Origin: Actinomyces sp. oral taxon 170 str. F0386 | GTDB taxonomy: Bacteria; Actinomycetota; Actinomycetes; Actinomycetales; Actinomycetaceae | Assembly (NCBI RefSeq): GCF_000195595.1 | Contig: NZ_GL882517.1 | Coordinates: 48,764-112,763 of the forward strand | Direction of reading: 5' to 3' | DNA length: 64,000 nt | In this document: one piece after another, positions 17,293 to 26,386 of the stretch | Numbering within the stretch: position 1 is the stretch's first letter | Layout: each line of letters starts with the position of its first letter | Translations under genes and position numbers: made by a program | The notes under the pieces: model-generated | Told to the model about the DNA's origin: nothing | Seen by the model: only the letters and a program-made list of their open reading frames with translations | Databases searched by the model: none

Positions 17293-20200
17293 TTATTTGA
17301 ATGTGATCTCAGTCGCAGTTGCTCTGTAGGGGCGATCGGCTCCCGGGCTCATGGGAAGTTTAGTGATCCGCACGACGATGGTATCCACGTCTTGGGGCTT
17401 GTCGATGGGGAGGGTCGTCGTTCCTGAGGCGAAGGGCCCATGGGTGAGCAGCGGACCGTTGGCGTTGGAGGCGTGGACCTCGATCTGACCACCCTCGTGG
17501 GTGCCCTGGATCTCGATCTGCGAGACCTTGGCAGGGCTCTTGAGGTTGAGCGTGATATCGATTGGCGCGGTCTCGGGGCTCGCGGAGTAGTGAGAGGACC
17601 ATTCCTTACTCGTGTCACCATCGGTGAGGGTTCCAGCCTGAGAGGAGGCAAAGCCACTGCTGGCTTCGTCAACGACGCTCACGTTGACGATCTCAGGCTT
17701 GGTGTCCTGGGTCGGTGTCTGAGCCGGTGTCGTAGAAGCCGGCTGCTGCGTCTGGCCGCCCCCGCCGCCGGCCTCCTGGGCGCTGGCCGAGGGAACGGTG
17801 TCAGCGGCCGCGCGGTCCTCGTCCGCGAAGGGGATGCCGATCGTCCGGTAAATGATGTAGCTGGCGGCCACCAGTAAGACGACGACGATGACGGCCAAAG
17901 TGGCCAGAACGCTGTTGGTGGTGCGCTGCTCCCGGCGAGTGACCTCGGGGTCGATCTCCTCCTCGTCATCCTCGAAGACCGCGAAGCTGCCGGTGAAGGG
18001 CTCTGCCGGGACCGGTGCGGGCCCGGGGACGGTCTCGGAGGCGGTCGCCAGGACGTTCGGGATGGGGTTCGTCGGCCCGGTGACCTGGATGTAGGTGTCG
18101 CTCGCCGGTTGCTCCGGCACGGCCTGGGACCCGACCTGCTGCGGGTCAGAGGTCGGGGCCACGGCCTCCTCGGCAACGGAGGAGGCCGGCATGACGGAGG
18201 TCTGCTCCGCCGGTACGTCGGTACCGGCCGGCGCGGCCGGAACCTGGCCGGGCTGAGCCGACGTGGGGGCCGACTGACCTGCCGACGGGGCGACCGTGGC
18301 GCCCTTGCCGACACCACTGCGCCGCAGACGGTCCAGGACCCCGCGAGCCGCACTGGCGACGCCGGCTCCGGCGGCACCGGCCGCGGCCGGTGCACCCGCG
18401 TTCGCGGAGCCCCCGCCGTTGACACCAGCGGACGACGCCGGACGCTGAGCCGGCGGAATCGGCGTCGAGCCGGACTCGTGGTAGCCGACCACCGTGTCCC
18501 AGGTGCCCAGTGAGCGGGCCACCTCCGCCGAGGAGGTGGGGGGCTGACTGCTCCAGGTGCGTTCGCACAGCTCATCCAGGATCGGGTCGATCCCCGGCAC
18601 GAGCGTGGAGGGCTTGACCGGGGCACCGCCCAGACGCGGGGCCGAGGGGATGCCGGGGCGCTTGCCCGGCCACCGGCCGGTCAGACCGTAGTAGAGGATC
18701 TCCACCAGCGCGCGGGCGTCGGCGCGGTCGGCGGCCGACGGGTCGTGGCCGGCCACCCGGCTCTCCAGGTCCAGGGCGGCGGCCTCGATCCCCAGGCCGC
18801 TGACCTTGACCGTGCCGTCGGGAAGAACGCGGATGGACTCGGGAGACAGGTTGAGGTGGTGCAGGCCCTTGCGAGCGCCGGCGTCGAGCGCCTGAGCGGT
18901 CTCACCGATGATCGCGCGCGCCTGCGTCGGAGGCATGCCCCGGGAGACCAGGGAGGAGAAGGTGCGTCCGGTCAGCGGCTCGGTGACGATGACGGAGGGC
19001 TCTGCGCGCTCGACGTCATAGACCTGTTGGAGACGCTGGTCCTCGACCAGCACCGCCCTGCTGGCGGACTCCAGGACGTTGTCTCGGTGGAGCGTCGCGT
19101 CGGTGAGGACCAGGATCGTGACGTCCCGGTCCAGGATCGTGTCAACGCCACGGTGCCTGACGATGCGCGGCAGCGTGGTGGACAGCGTTCCCAGGAGTCC
19201 GTAGCGACCACTGCCGATGGGCGTCGCCTCCGACATGCGTCTCCTTCCTTGAGATGGTTGTCCATCTACACCAGTTGACCCCATCGTAACTGTCTGAGGG
19301 CTCCAAACCGGGGTGATGTGGCTCGTGTGGGCAGAGGTGTGGGGCGGGTAGGGGGCGGACTGCCCTGTGGCCACCGGGGAAGGCGGGATGCTCGGGGGAA
19401 GCGAGGGCGGGATACTCCCGGGAGTGTTGGCCGGGACGTGATCCGGAGCCTGGGCGCGGTGGGAGGCGTCGGCGGCGTAGTCGGCGCTCGTGGGCGGCGG
19501 TGGAGCTGTTGCCTGCGAGGGCGCCAGAGGCGGCGGGGCGAGCGGGTAGACCGGCTGTCCGTCCTGGGTGTAGCCCGCAGGGGCCTGGGAGGACCAGCCG
19601 CCGGCGGACCGCTGCTCCATTTGACCCGGCTGTCCCCAGGGGTGCGTCTGCACCTGCGAGGGCGGTGGTGGTGCGGGCGGGGCCGCCTGGGCGGTACCGG
19701 GGGTGTAGCCAACAGCACCATGTGCGGCCGGGTCCGTTGAAATACCTGACGGGTCGGAAGCGGGTTGAGCCGGCGGCGGTGGAGCCGGGGTCTGGACGGC
19801 CGGCATCTGAGTGGTTGTCTGCGTCGTCGGCTCCGGCGGTGACAGCCAGGCCGCGATCGCCAGGACCACTCTCCCGGGCGTACCGGGCAGGCGACGACCG
19901 ACGGTGGACAGGATCCGTGAGAAGGGCCGGAAGGCGACGGTGATCTCCTCGATCCCCACGACGCGCCCCATGAGCAGGTAGACCAGCGACATGACGGCGG
20001 CGACGACGCAGATGTGCCCGAAGGCCGCGAGCATCTTGGCCAGGGAGGAGTCGGCGTCGACGTTGCCCATGACCAGGTTGAGGACGATCCCGACGACGAC
20101 CGCGGGCGCCACCGCCATGACCAGACGCAGGTGGGTGGCGATGATCTTGCGGCCGTCGAGGCTGGGCAGGTGGGAGCGCATCATGGGGATGACCACCACG

Positions 20201-21597
20201 GTGCCCCCGATCTGGCTGATCGTGTTGGCCGCGCCGGCCCAGGTCATCCAGTGGTTGGCCGGTGCCACGAAGTAGGCCATGACGCACAGGACCACGGGGA
20301 TGACGCCGACGACGACGTCGGCCAGGAGCAGCCGCTTGGTGTCGGAGTAGGCCAGCATGACCCGCTGGGCCCCGAACCAGATGCCCTGCGGGACGATGCC
20401 CAGTGCCAGGGCGATGAGCATGGGGGCACTGGCCTGGGCCTCGGGCAGTGTGATCGACGGCGTGAAGAGCTGAAGGGCCGGGACGGCCAGGACGCAGACG
20501 CCGGCAGTGGCCAGGACGGTGAAGACGCCCGCCGAGCGCAGCCCCAGGGAGAGGTCCTCGCGCACGCCGGCGCTGTCGCCGGCCGCGGCCTTCTCACTCA
20601 TACGGGTGAACAGGGCGGTGATGATGGAGGTGACCACCAGCGACTGGGGCAGCATGTACACCAGGTAGGCGTTGAGCCACATGGTCGTCGAGGGCACGAT
20701 GACGTCCGCGTACTCGGGCTGCTCGGAGGCCGTCACCGCGTAGGAGCCCAGGTTGGAGGTGATCCAGTTACTCAGGCTGGCCACGCCCACTCCGGCCAGT
20801 GCCCACAGGGCCACCTTGACGGTCTTGCCCAGTCCCAGGCCCCGCACCCCGAAGATGATGCGGGGCCTGAAGCCGGAGCGCACCAGCGGGATGTAGAGAA
20901 TGAGGGCCTGAACCGCGATGCCCAGGGTCGTCGTCGCCCCGATGAGCGTGATCCGGCCCCAGTCCCAGAGCTCTGGTCCCTGACCGGAGGTGTAGCGACC
21001 GTAGACACGGAGGTAGAACAGGATCGATGCGATTGAGATGATGTTGTTGAGCACCGGGGACCACATGTAGGGCCCGAAGCTCGAGCGGGCGTTGAGCACC
21101 TGCCCCCACAGGGCGTACAGGCCGTAGAAGAAGACCTGTGGCATGAACCAGAACGCGAAGGCGAAGGACAGCGTGCGCCACTGCCCCTGGGCCAGGGAGT
21201 TGGCGTTGAGGGTGAAGATGAGGGGGGCGGCCGCGGTCGCGATGCAGGTGACCACCAGCATGAGTGTGGCTGCGGCGGTCAGGAGCCGATTGACGACCTC
21301 CTCGCCGTTGCGCCGTCGCAGCGCCTGGACGATCTGCGGCACCAGAATGGCGTTGAGGATGCCGCCGATCATCATGTTGTACAGGTAGGTGGGCAGGTTG
21401 TTGGCCGTGTTGAAGGCGTCGGCCGCGCCCGAGCCGGTGGCGCCGAGCGCCATGACGATGAGGGCGTTGCGCACCATGCCCAGGACGCGGGAGACCAGGG
21501 TTCCCGAGGCCATGATGGCCGAGGACCGCGCCAGGGACGCCTGACTGCGTCCCTGGGAGGAGGAGCGCGTGGCTCGTGAGTTCTTGATCATGCTCAT
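17293..21597 (-). CDS. murJ: MurJ lipid II flippase fused to a pseudokinase and extracellular domain
   Basis: The 1434-residue frame has three parts. Residues ~20-580 are a polytopic MurJ/MviN domain (GTLVSRVLGMVRNALIVMALG near the start), expected to flip lipid II. Residues ~590-780 are a Pro/Gln/Ala-rich linker. Residues ~790-1050 are kinase-like but degenerate: HLNLSPESIRVLPDG occupies the catalytic-loop position with no HRD, so it is a pseudokinase. A transmembrane helix (ATLAVIVVVLLVAASYIIY) then leads to an external discoidin-like domain. The layout resembles mycobacterial MviN (Rv3910), which recruits FhaA. An internal ATG at 19236 (residue 788) has a strong AAGGAAGGAG site, so the pseudokinase half may also be made alone. 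The start overlaps the upstream stop by 4 nt. Confidence 0.9.
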   Translation of the reverse strand: MSMIKNSRATRSSSQGRSQASLARSSAIMASGTLVSRVLGMVRNALIVMALGATGSGAADAFNTANNLPTYLYNMMIGGILNAILVPQIVQALRRRNGEEVVNRLLTAAATLMLVVTCIATAAAPLIFTLNANSLAQGQWRTLSFAFAFWFMPQVFFYGLYALWGQVLNARSSFGPYMWSPVLNNIISIASILFYLRVYGRYTSGQGPELWDWGRITLIGATTTLGIAVQALILYIPLVRSGFRPRIIFGVRGLGLGKTVKVALWALAGVGVASLSNWITSNLGSYAVTASEQPEYADVIVPSTTMWLNAYLVYMLPQSLVVTSIITALFTRMSEKAAAGDSAGVREDLSLGLRSAGVFTVLATAGVCVLAVPALQLFTPSITLPEAQASAPMLIALALGIVPQGIWFGAQRVMLAYSDTKRLLLADVVVGVIPVVLCVMAYFVAPANHWMTWAGAANTISQIGGTVVVIPMMRSHLPSLDGRKIIATHLRLVMAVAPAVVVGIVLNLVMGNVDADSSLAKMLAAFGHICVVAAVMSLVYLLMGRVVGIEEITVAFRPFSRILSTVGRRLPGTPGRVVLAIAAWLSPPEPTTQTTTQMPAVQTPAPPPPAQPASDPSGISTDPAAHGAVGYTPGTAQAAPPAPPPPSQVQTHPWGQPGQMEQRSAGGWSSQAPAGYTQDGQPVYPLAPPPLAPSQATAPPPPTSADYAADASHRAQAPDHVPANTPGSIPPSLPPSIPPSPVATGQSAPYPPHTSAHTSHITPVWSPQTVTMGSTGVDGQPSQGRRRMSEATPIGSGRYGLLGTLSTTLPRIVRHRGVDTILDRDVTILVLTDATLHRDNVLESASRAVLVEDQRLQQVYDVERAEPSVIVTEPLTGRTFSSLVSRGMPPTQARAIIGETAQALDAGARKGLHHLNLSPESIRVLPDGTVKVSGLGIEAAALDLESRVAGHDPSAADRADARALVEILYYGLTGRWPGKRPGIPSAPRLGGAPVKPSTLVPGIDPILDELCERTWSSQPPTSSAEVARSLGTWDTVVGYHESGSTPIPPAQRPASSAGVNGGGSANAGAPAAAGAAGAGVASAARGVLDRLRRSGVGKGATVAPSAGQSAPTSAQPGQVPAAPAGTDVPAEQTSVMPASSVAEEAVAPTSDPQQVGSQAVPEQPASDTYIQVTGPTNPIPNVLATASETVPGPAPVPAEPFTGSFAVFEDDEEEIDPEVTRREQRTTNSVLATLAVIVVVLLVAASYIIYRTIGIPFADEDRAAADTVPSASAQEAGGGGGQTQQPASTTPAQTPTQDTKPEIVNVSVVDEASSGFASSQAGTLTDGDTSKEWSSHYSASPETAPIDITLNLKSPAKVSQIEIQGTHEGGQIEVHASNANGPLLTHGPFASGTTTLPIDKPQDVDTIVVRITKLPMSPGADRPYRATATEITFK

Positions 21598-24179
21598 GCC
21601 GTCTCCTGTGCAGCCGGGGCCACCGCGGTGCGGCGACCTCGTCGTACGGTCCTCACAGTACCGATCACCACGATGGAGACCAGCAGGCCGACGATGATGC
21701 CGGTGCCCCGGCTCTCCCAGTCGGCGCGGACTCTCATGTCGACGGTGGTGGGCCTGCCCACGGTGGTGCCGTCCGCGGCGAGCACCTGCACCGTCAGGCC
21801 GACGTCGCCCGAGCCGACGGCCCGGATCGGCACCGTGACCTTGGCCTGCTGGTTGGCCGGGACCTTCACGGTGGTGGTGCGCGGGACCTGGAGGCGCTTG
21901 TTGTCCGAGACCAGGTAGACCTGGACGGTGACGTCCTGGTCCAGTGAGGAGGTGATCCGTACCGGCAGCTGCGCCTCGGAGCTGATGAGGTTGATGGTCG
22001 ACGACGGCACCGCTGCCAGCGAGGAGGTGACCCCGGTCCCGGCTGCCTCGGCGGCCGGGACCTGTGCGCTGCGAGTCGCGGGGTCGGCCCGCCAGGACGC
22101 CGAGGCGACGACGCTCTCCAGGCCCGTGTAGTCGCCCAGCAGCGCGGGCGGGTCGGAGAGGACCGAGGAGACCGACTGCAAGGTAGCGGCCGTCCCACTG
22201 GCGGCGGTGAGGAGATCTGCGGGCAGCTCGTCGTCGTCGATCACCTTCTCCGGCGGCTCGGAGCGCTCAACGTGGGACGTGCCCTCATCGGTGGCCTCGA
22301 CCTCCGCCCGGGTGTGCTCCTGAAGATCGCCCAGGGACTGGGGCCGGATCCAGGAGGCCGAGCGCAGGGCGGCCACGCGCTCGTGCACGGCTGAAGGATC
22401 GGCGGTGGAGGCTGCCCGGCGGGGCATCGCCACGACGACGTCGCGCTCCAGCGCCGGGGCCTGACGGACCAGGATCGCGCTGTCGCCGCGCAGCAGCTGG
22501 CGGGTATCGAGCTCGGCGGCCTGATCGGTCTGAGCAGTCTGAGGGGACCGAGTGTCATGGGTGGCCTGAGTGGCTGCGCCGTTCTGGTCGGAGGCGCCGG
22601 TCTGGGAGGCCTCGCCGGTGAGCGTCTCCGACAGGGACTGCTCCGGAAGCAGGACCGCGCGGTCCCCGAGCGCGCCGAGCCCGGAAGGGGTGTAGGTGAG
22701 CTCGTCGGCGGCCGGTAGGGAGGTGGGCGAGGCGATGACGGTCGAGGTCGACTGCGGCAGCGTACCGACCGTCGTGGAGTCCAGGACGCTGGAGGCCAGC
22801 CAGGCCAGCGACGTCGGCGCCCCCGCCTTGACGATGGCCGACTCCTGGGTGCGCTGCGCGGCCGTCTCGATGAGGCTCGTCTGCTGCAGGTGCGCCAGCG
22901 CCGCGGTATCGGAGTCACCCCATGGCAGGGCGACCAGGCCGCCGGTGCCGATGGCCCGCATGAGGGCGGCGGAGAGCTGGGTGACGTCGTCGGGGGTCTT
23001 CGTCGATGGTGCCGATGAGGATGGACCGGCGCTCGCCGACGGCGTCGCGGATGCCGAGGATGAGGGCGGCGTCGATGATGCTGATGAGGACGGGCCGGCG
23101 CTCGCCGAGGGTTCCGACGTGGGTGCCGTGGACACTGCTGACGCGGACGAGTCGGCGCCTTGAGGCGCCTGAGTGGCCCCGTCCGGTGACGCGGGCTGGG
23201 AGCCGCTGTTGCGGGCGGCCTCCTCCAGACTGGTCGGTGTGACGCCCAGGGCCTCGACCAGCGCCGGATCGACCGCCATGACGACACCGTCGCCGGCCAT
23301 GCCCAGCAGGCCGAGGACCCGGCTGCGGATGCCGGTCACGGCCTCCTCGCGCTCCTGGGTGCGTGGACCGGCCAGAACCGCCATCTCCTGCGCGGAGGCG
23401 GTGACCGGGATGAAGGCGGTCAGGTGTACCGGCGTGACGGAGGCGCCGCTGTCCCACACGAGGACGCTGCGGTCCTGGGCCAGGGAGCCGCCCTGGGACT
23501 CCAGCCTGACGGCGACGCCGCGCGGTCCCCACTGGTCGGCGCTGCTCAGCGGCAGCTCGTCGGCCGGAACGGTGATGGAGAACTGGGCGGCCTCGCCCGG
23601 TTGGAGATCGCGGCCCAGCGGCACCGTGACGGGGTCCGACAGGCCCGACTCGTCGATTCCGGTCAGCCACTTCTTCAGGCTCTGGCTCGTGACCTCCGTG
23701 GATCGCTGCACCCTGGTCACCAGATCCGCTCCGGTGATGACCTGGCCGGTGCCGTTGGTGATGGATCCGGTCAGGACCAGGTCCTGGTCGCTGTGCAGCA
23801 CCTCGGGGGCCATGGCGTCGATACTCATCGTCACCTGGTTGGCGGCCGCCTCGGCTCGCGGTGCCTGTGAGCCCTCGGTGCCCTGACTCGACTTCCCCGC
23901 CGAGGCCGACGGTGAGGCCGATGACGACTCGGACGGCGTCGTCGGTGCCGACGGCTTCGTCGAGGCCACTGGTGAGATATCGGCCGAGATCCCATCGGCT
24001 CGCGCGGTGAGGGGCGTGCCGGGGGCCTGGTCCGCGCGGGCCGTCGGCAGGACGGTCAGCGGCAGAGCCACCAGGCTCGCCACGCCCAGCAGGGCGGCAA
24101 TGGTCACCATCGCCCTGCTCCGCAGCCGGGAGCCCAGCGTGGTGACCACCGTCGTGCACAGGTCGGTGGCGCCGGTCAT
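21594..24179 (-). CDS. large secreted/membrane-anchored protein, DUF6049 (Rv3909-like)
   Basis: An 861-residue protein of unknown function. It has an N-terminal signal-like helix (MVTIAALLGVASLVALPLTVLP), a large external region, a Ser/Ala/Pro-rich low-complexity tract near residues ~330-400, and a single C-terminal transmembrane helix (GIIVGLLVSIVVIGTVRTV) with a basic cytoplasmic tail. Its place between a NUDIX gene and murJ matches Rv3909 of the mycobacterial mutT4-Rv3909-mviN cluster, suggesting a cell-envelope role with MurJ. It overlaps both neighbours by 4 nt (ATGA), so tight co-translation is likely. The longer open frame upstream of 24179 overlaps the NUDIX gene and is not used. Confidence 0.8.
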   Translation of the reverse strand: MTGATDLCTTVVTTLGSRLRSRAMVTIAALLGVASLVALPLTVLPTARADQAPGTPLTARADGISADISPVASTKPSAPTTPSESSSASPSASAGKSSQGTEGSQAPRAEAAANQVTMSIDAMAPEVLHSDQDLVLTGSITNGTGQVITGADLVTRVQRSTEVTSQSLKKWLTGIDESGLSDPVTVPLGRDLQPGEAAQFSITVPADELPLSSADQWGPRGVAVRLESQGGSLAQDRSVLVWDSGASVTPVHLTAFIPVTASAQEMAVLAGPRTQEREEAVTGIRSRVLGLLGMAGDGVVMAVDPALVEALGVTPTSLEEAARNSGSQPASPDGATQAPQGADSSASAVSTAPTSEPSASAGPSSSASSTPPSSSASATPSASAGPSSSAPSTKTPDDVTQLSAALMRAIGTGGLVALPWGDSDTAALAHLQQTSLIETAAQRTQESAIVKAGAPTSLAWLASSVLDSTTVGTLPQSTSTVIASPTSLPAADELTYTPSGLGALGDRAVLLPEQSLSETLTGEASQTGASDQNGAATQATHDTRSPQTAQTDQAAELDTRQLLRGDSAILVRQAPALERDVVVAMPRRAASTADPSAVHERVAALRSASWIRPQSLGDLQEHTRAEVEATDEGTSHVERSEPPEKVIDDDELPADLLTAASGTAATLQSVSSVLSDPPALLGDYTGLESVVASASWRADPATRSAQVPAAEAAGTGVTSSLAAVPSSTINLISSEAQLPVRITSSLDQDVTVQVYLVSDNKRLQVPRTTTVKVPANQQAKVTVPIRAVGSGDVGLTVQVLAADGTTVGRPTTVDMRVRADWESRGTGIIVGLLVSIVVIGTVRTVRRGRRTAVAPAAQETA

Positions 24180-24685
24180 CCATCCCCCACCAGGATGTTC
24201 CAGGCCGCGGCCACGATACGGCGCTCGTTGGGGTAGGCCAGGCGGTGGGAGACGTCGTCGAGGGCGACCCACTCGACGTCCTCGGCCTCGTGGTCCGGGT
24301 CGTTCTCCGTGGTCAGGGTGCCGCTGACCGCCTCCAGCAGGAAGTGGTGCACCACCTTGTGGACGCGGTGCTCGTGACCGGCGAACCAGTAGTCGATCGT
24401 CGCCAGGTGCCGAAGAACCCGACCGGTGATCCCGGTCTCCTCCATGATCTCGCGGACCGCGGCCTGCTCCGGGGTCTCGGTGCCCTCCAGGTGGCCCTTG
24501 GGCAGGCACCACTCCAAGCGGCCGCCCCGGTTGCGTCGGGCGATGACCGCTGTGAAGGCCTGACCGTTCTGAACGTCGACGACCAGGCCGCCGGCGCTGG
24601 TCTCGTTGACGATCGGCAGTGCGCGTGCACTCGCCCGATGAGCCGGGTTTCCGGCGCGGGGCGTGCGAGTGCGTGGCGAGGGCAT
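24176..24685 (-). CDS. NUDIX hydrolase (MutT4-like)
   Basis: A 169-residue NUDIX-fold pyrophosphohydrolase. The Nudix box GHLEGTETPEQAAVREIMEE continues with TGI, matching GX5EX7REUXEEXGU. Substrate is unknown; synteny points to mycobacterial MutT4. It is the first gene of the operon with DUF6049 and murJ. TAGAGT at 24692-24697 followed by exactly 6 nt before ATG suggests a leaderless transcript. It is divergent from pcnA, the same arrangement as Rv3908/Rv3907c. Confidence 0.9.
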   Translation of the reverse strand: MPSPRTRTPRAGNPAHRASARALPIVNETSAGGLVVDVQNGQAFTAVIARRNRGGRLEWCLPKGHLEGTETPEQAAVREIMEETGITGRVLRHLATIDYWFAGHEHRVHKVVHHFLLEAVSGTLTTENDPDHEAEDVEWVALDDVSHRLAYPNERRIVAAAWNILVGDG

Positions 24686-24691
24686 AGGGAC

Positions 24692-24697
24692 ACTCTA
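24692..24697 (-). promoter_or_regulatory. -10 element, leaderless start of NUDIX gene
   Basis: TAGAGT, then 6 nt, then ATG at 24685. Confidence 0.6.
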
Positions 24698-24848
24698 GGG
24701 CGTCCGGGCCGCTGCATGCCTCTGGCCGAGTACGTCGTCGCACACAACTGCGCCGCCTGCGGGCGGCCGTCCCGGGGGACGCGCGAGACGGTTCTCACGG
24801 CGGTGTCGAGGGTGTCCCCGACGACGGCGCGTCCACCGGGGTTCATGG

Positions 24849-24854
24849 CAGGCT
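24849..24854 (+). promoter_or_regulatory. -10 element of pcnA
   Basis: CAGGCT, then 7 nt, then ATG at 24862; near-leaderless. Confidence 0.4.
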
Positions 24855-24861
24855 TGGGCCG

Positions 24862-26373
24862 ATGACTGCGCACCCCGCTCCCACCGATCCCGTCGAGTCC
24901 GCCGATCCCATCGACGACCTCGCGGACGCCTCTGCCGACAACCGCGGCCTGACCGCGCGGGCCCGCGCGGCCCTCGAGGGACTGCCGCCCGCCCTGGCGG
25001 CCCTGGGACACGCCTTCGTGCGCGCCGGCCATGAGATCGCGCTCGTCGGTGGGCCCGTGCGGGACGCCTTCCTCGGCGTCGCCCCCCACGACCTGGACCT
25101 GACCACCTCGGCGCGCCCCGAGCAGACCGAGGAGATCCTCAAGGCGTGGGGTGAGACCACTTGGGACGTGGGCCGAGCCTTCGGCACTATCGGCGCGCGC
25201 AAGGGCTCCACCATCGTGGAGGTGACCACCTACCGCACCGAGGACTACGAGGTGGGTTCGCGCAAGCCCCAGGTCACCTACGGCGACACCCTCACCGGGG
25301 ACCTCACCCGCCGCGACTTCACTGTCAACGCCATGGCGCTGCGCCTGCCCGACCTCGAGCTCGTCGATCCCTGCGGTGGCCTGAGCGACCTGGCCTCCGG
25401 CGTCCTGCGCACCCCCGTGAGCGCCGAGCAGTCCTTCGACGACGACCCCCTGCGCATCATGCGGGCCGCCCGCTTCTCCGCCCAGCTCGGCTTCGACGTC
25501 GAGATGGACGTCATGGCCGCCATGGAGGAGATGGCCCCCCGCCTGGAGATCGTCTCCGCCGAGCGCGTGCGCGCCGAGCTCGAGCGGCTGCTCATCGGCC
25601 GCTGGCCCCGGCGCGGACTGGAGCTGCTGGTTCATACCGGCGTGGCCGACGTCGTCCTGCCCGAGCTGAGCGCCCTGCGTGAGACCGTGGACGAGCACAG
25701 GCGGCACAAGGACGTCTACGAGCACACCCTGACCGTCCTGGACCAGGCCGTCGACCTGGAGACCGGGCCCGACGGCCCCGTTCCCGGCCCCGACCTGGTC
25801 CTGCGCCTGGCCGCGATCCTCCACGACATCGGCAAGCCCGCCACCCGACGCTTCCTGCCCGACGGCACCGTCACCTTCCACGGGCACGACCACGTCGGTG
25901 CCCGGATGACGGCCAAGCGCCTGCGGGCGCTGCGCTTCGACAAGCAGACCATCAAGGACGTCTCCCGGCTGGTCGAGCTCCACCTGCGCTTTCACGGGTA
26001 CGCCGACGCCGCCTGGTCCGACTCGGCCGTGCGTCGCTACGCCACCGACGCCGGTCCCCTTCTCGAACGCCTCCACCGGCTCACTCGGGCCGATGTCACC
26101 ACCCGCAACCGTCGCAAGGCCGCCATGCTGGACCGCGCCTACGACGACCTCGAGGAGCGCATCGAGTCCCTGCGCGCCGCCGAGGAGCTGGCCGCCATCC
26201 GCCCGGACCTCGACGGCGGCCAGATCATGGCCGAGCTCGGCGTGCCCCCCGGGCCGATCGTCGGCGAGGCCTACCGTTTCCTCATGGACCTGCGCATGGA
26301 GAGGGGACCGATCGGCGAGGATTTGGCCCGCCAGGCACTGCACTCCTGGTGGGCGGCCCGTCAGAAGAGCTGA
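24862..26373 (+). CDS. pcnA: CCA tRNA nucleotidyltransferase
   Basis: Adds or repairs the 3' CCA end of tRNAs. The 503-residue protein has the class II nucleotidyltransferase motif ALVGGPVRDAFLG followed by HDLDLTT, which supplies the catalytic Asp pair. It also has the RRDFTVNAMAL motif, the DDPLRIMRAARFSAQLGF head/neck motif and an HD domain with HDIGKPATR. Length fits actinobacterial members. In mycobacteria the orthologue (Rv3907c) also diverges from mutT4. No tRNA gene seen in this window encodes its CCA (see the tRNA-Leu), which fits a need for this enzyme. Confidence 0.95.
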   Translation: MTAHPAPTDPVESADPIDDLADASADNRGLTARARAALEGLPPALAALGHAFVRAGHEIALVGGPVRDAFLGVAPHDLDLTTSARPEQTEEILKAWGETTWDVGRAFGTIGARKGSTIVEVTTYRTEDYEVGSRKPQVTYGDTLTGDLTRRDFTVNAMALRLPDLELVDPCGGLSDLASGVLRTPVSAEQSFDDDPLRIMRAARFSAQLGFDVEMDVMAAMEEMAPRLEIVSAERVRAELERLLIGRWPRRGLELLVHTGVADVVLPELSALRETVDEHRRHKDVYEHTLTVLDQAVDLETGPDGPVPGPDLVLRLAAILHDIGKPATRRFLPDGTVTFHGHDHVGARMTAKRLRALRFDKQTIKDVSRLVELHLRFHGYADAAWSDSAVRRYATDAGPLLERLHRLTRADVTTRNRRKAAMLDRAYDDLEERIESLRAAEELAAIRPDLDGGQIMAELGVPPGPIVGEAYRFLMDLRMERGPIGEDLARQALHSWWAARQKS

Positions 26374-26386
26374 AGGCGGTGAGTCG

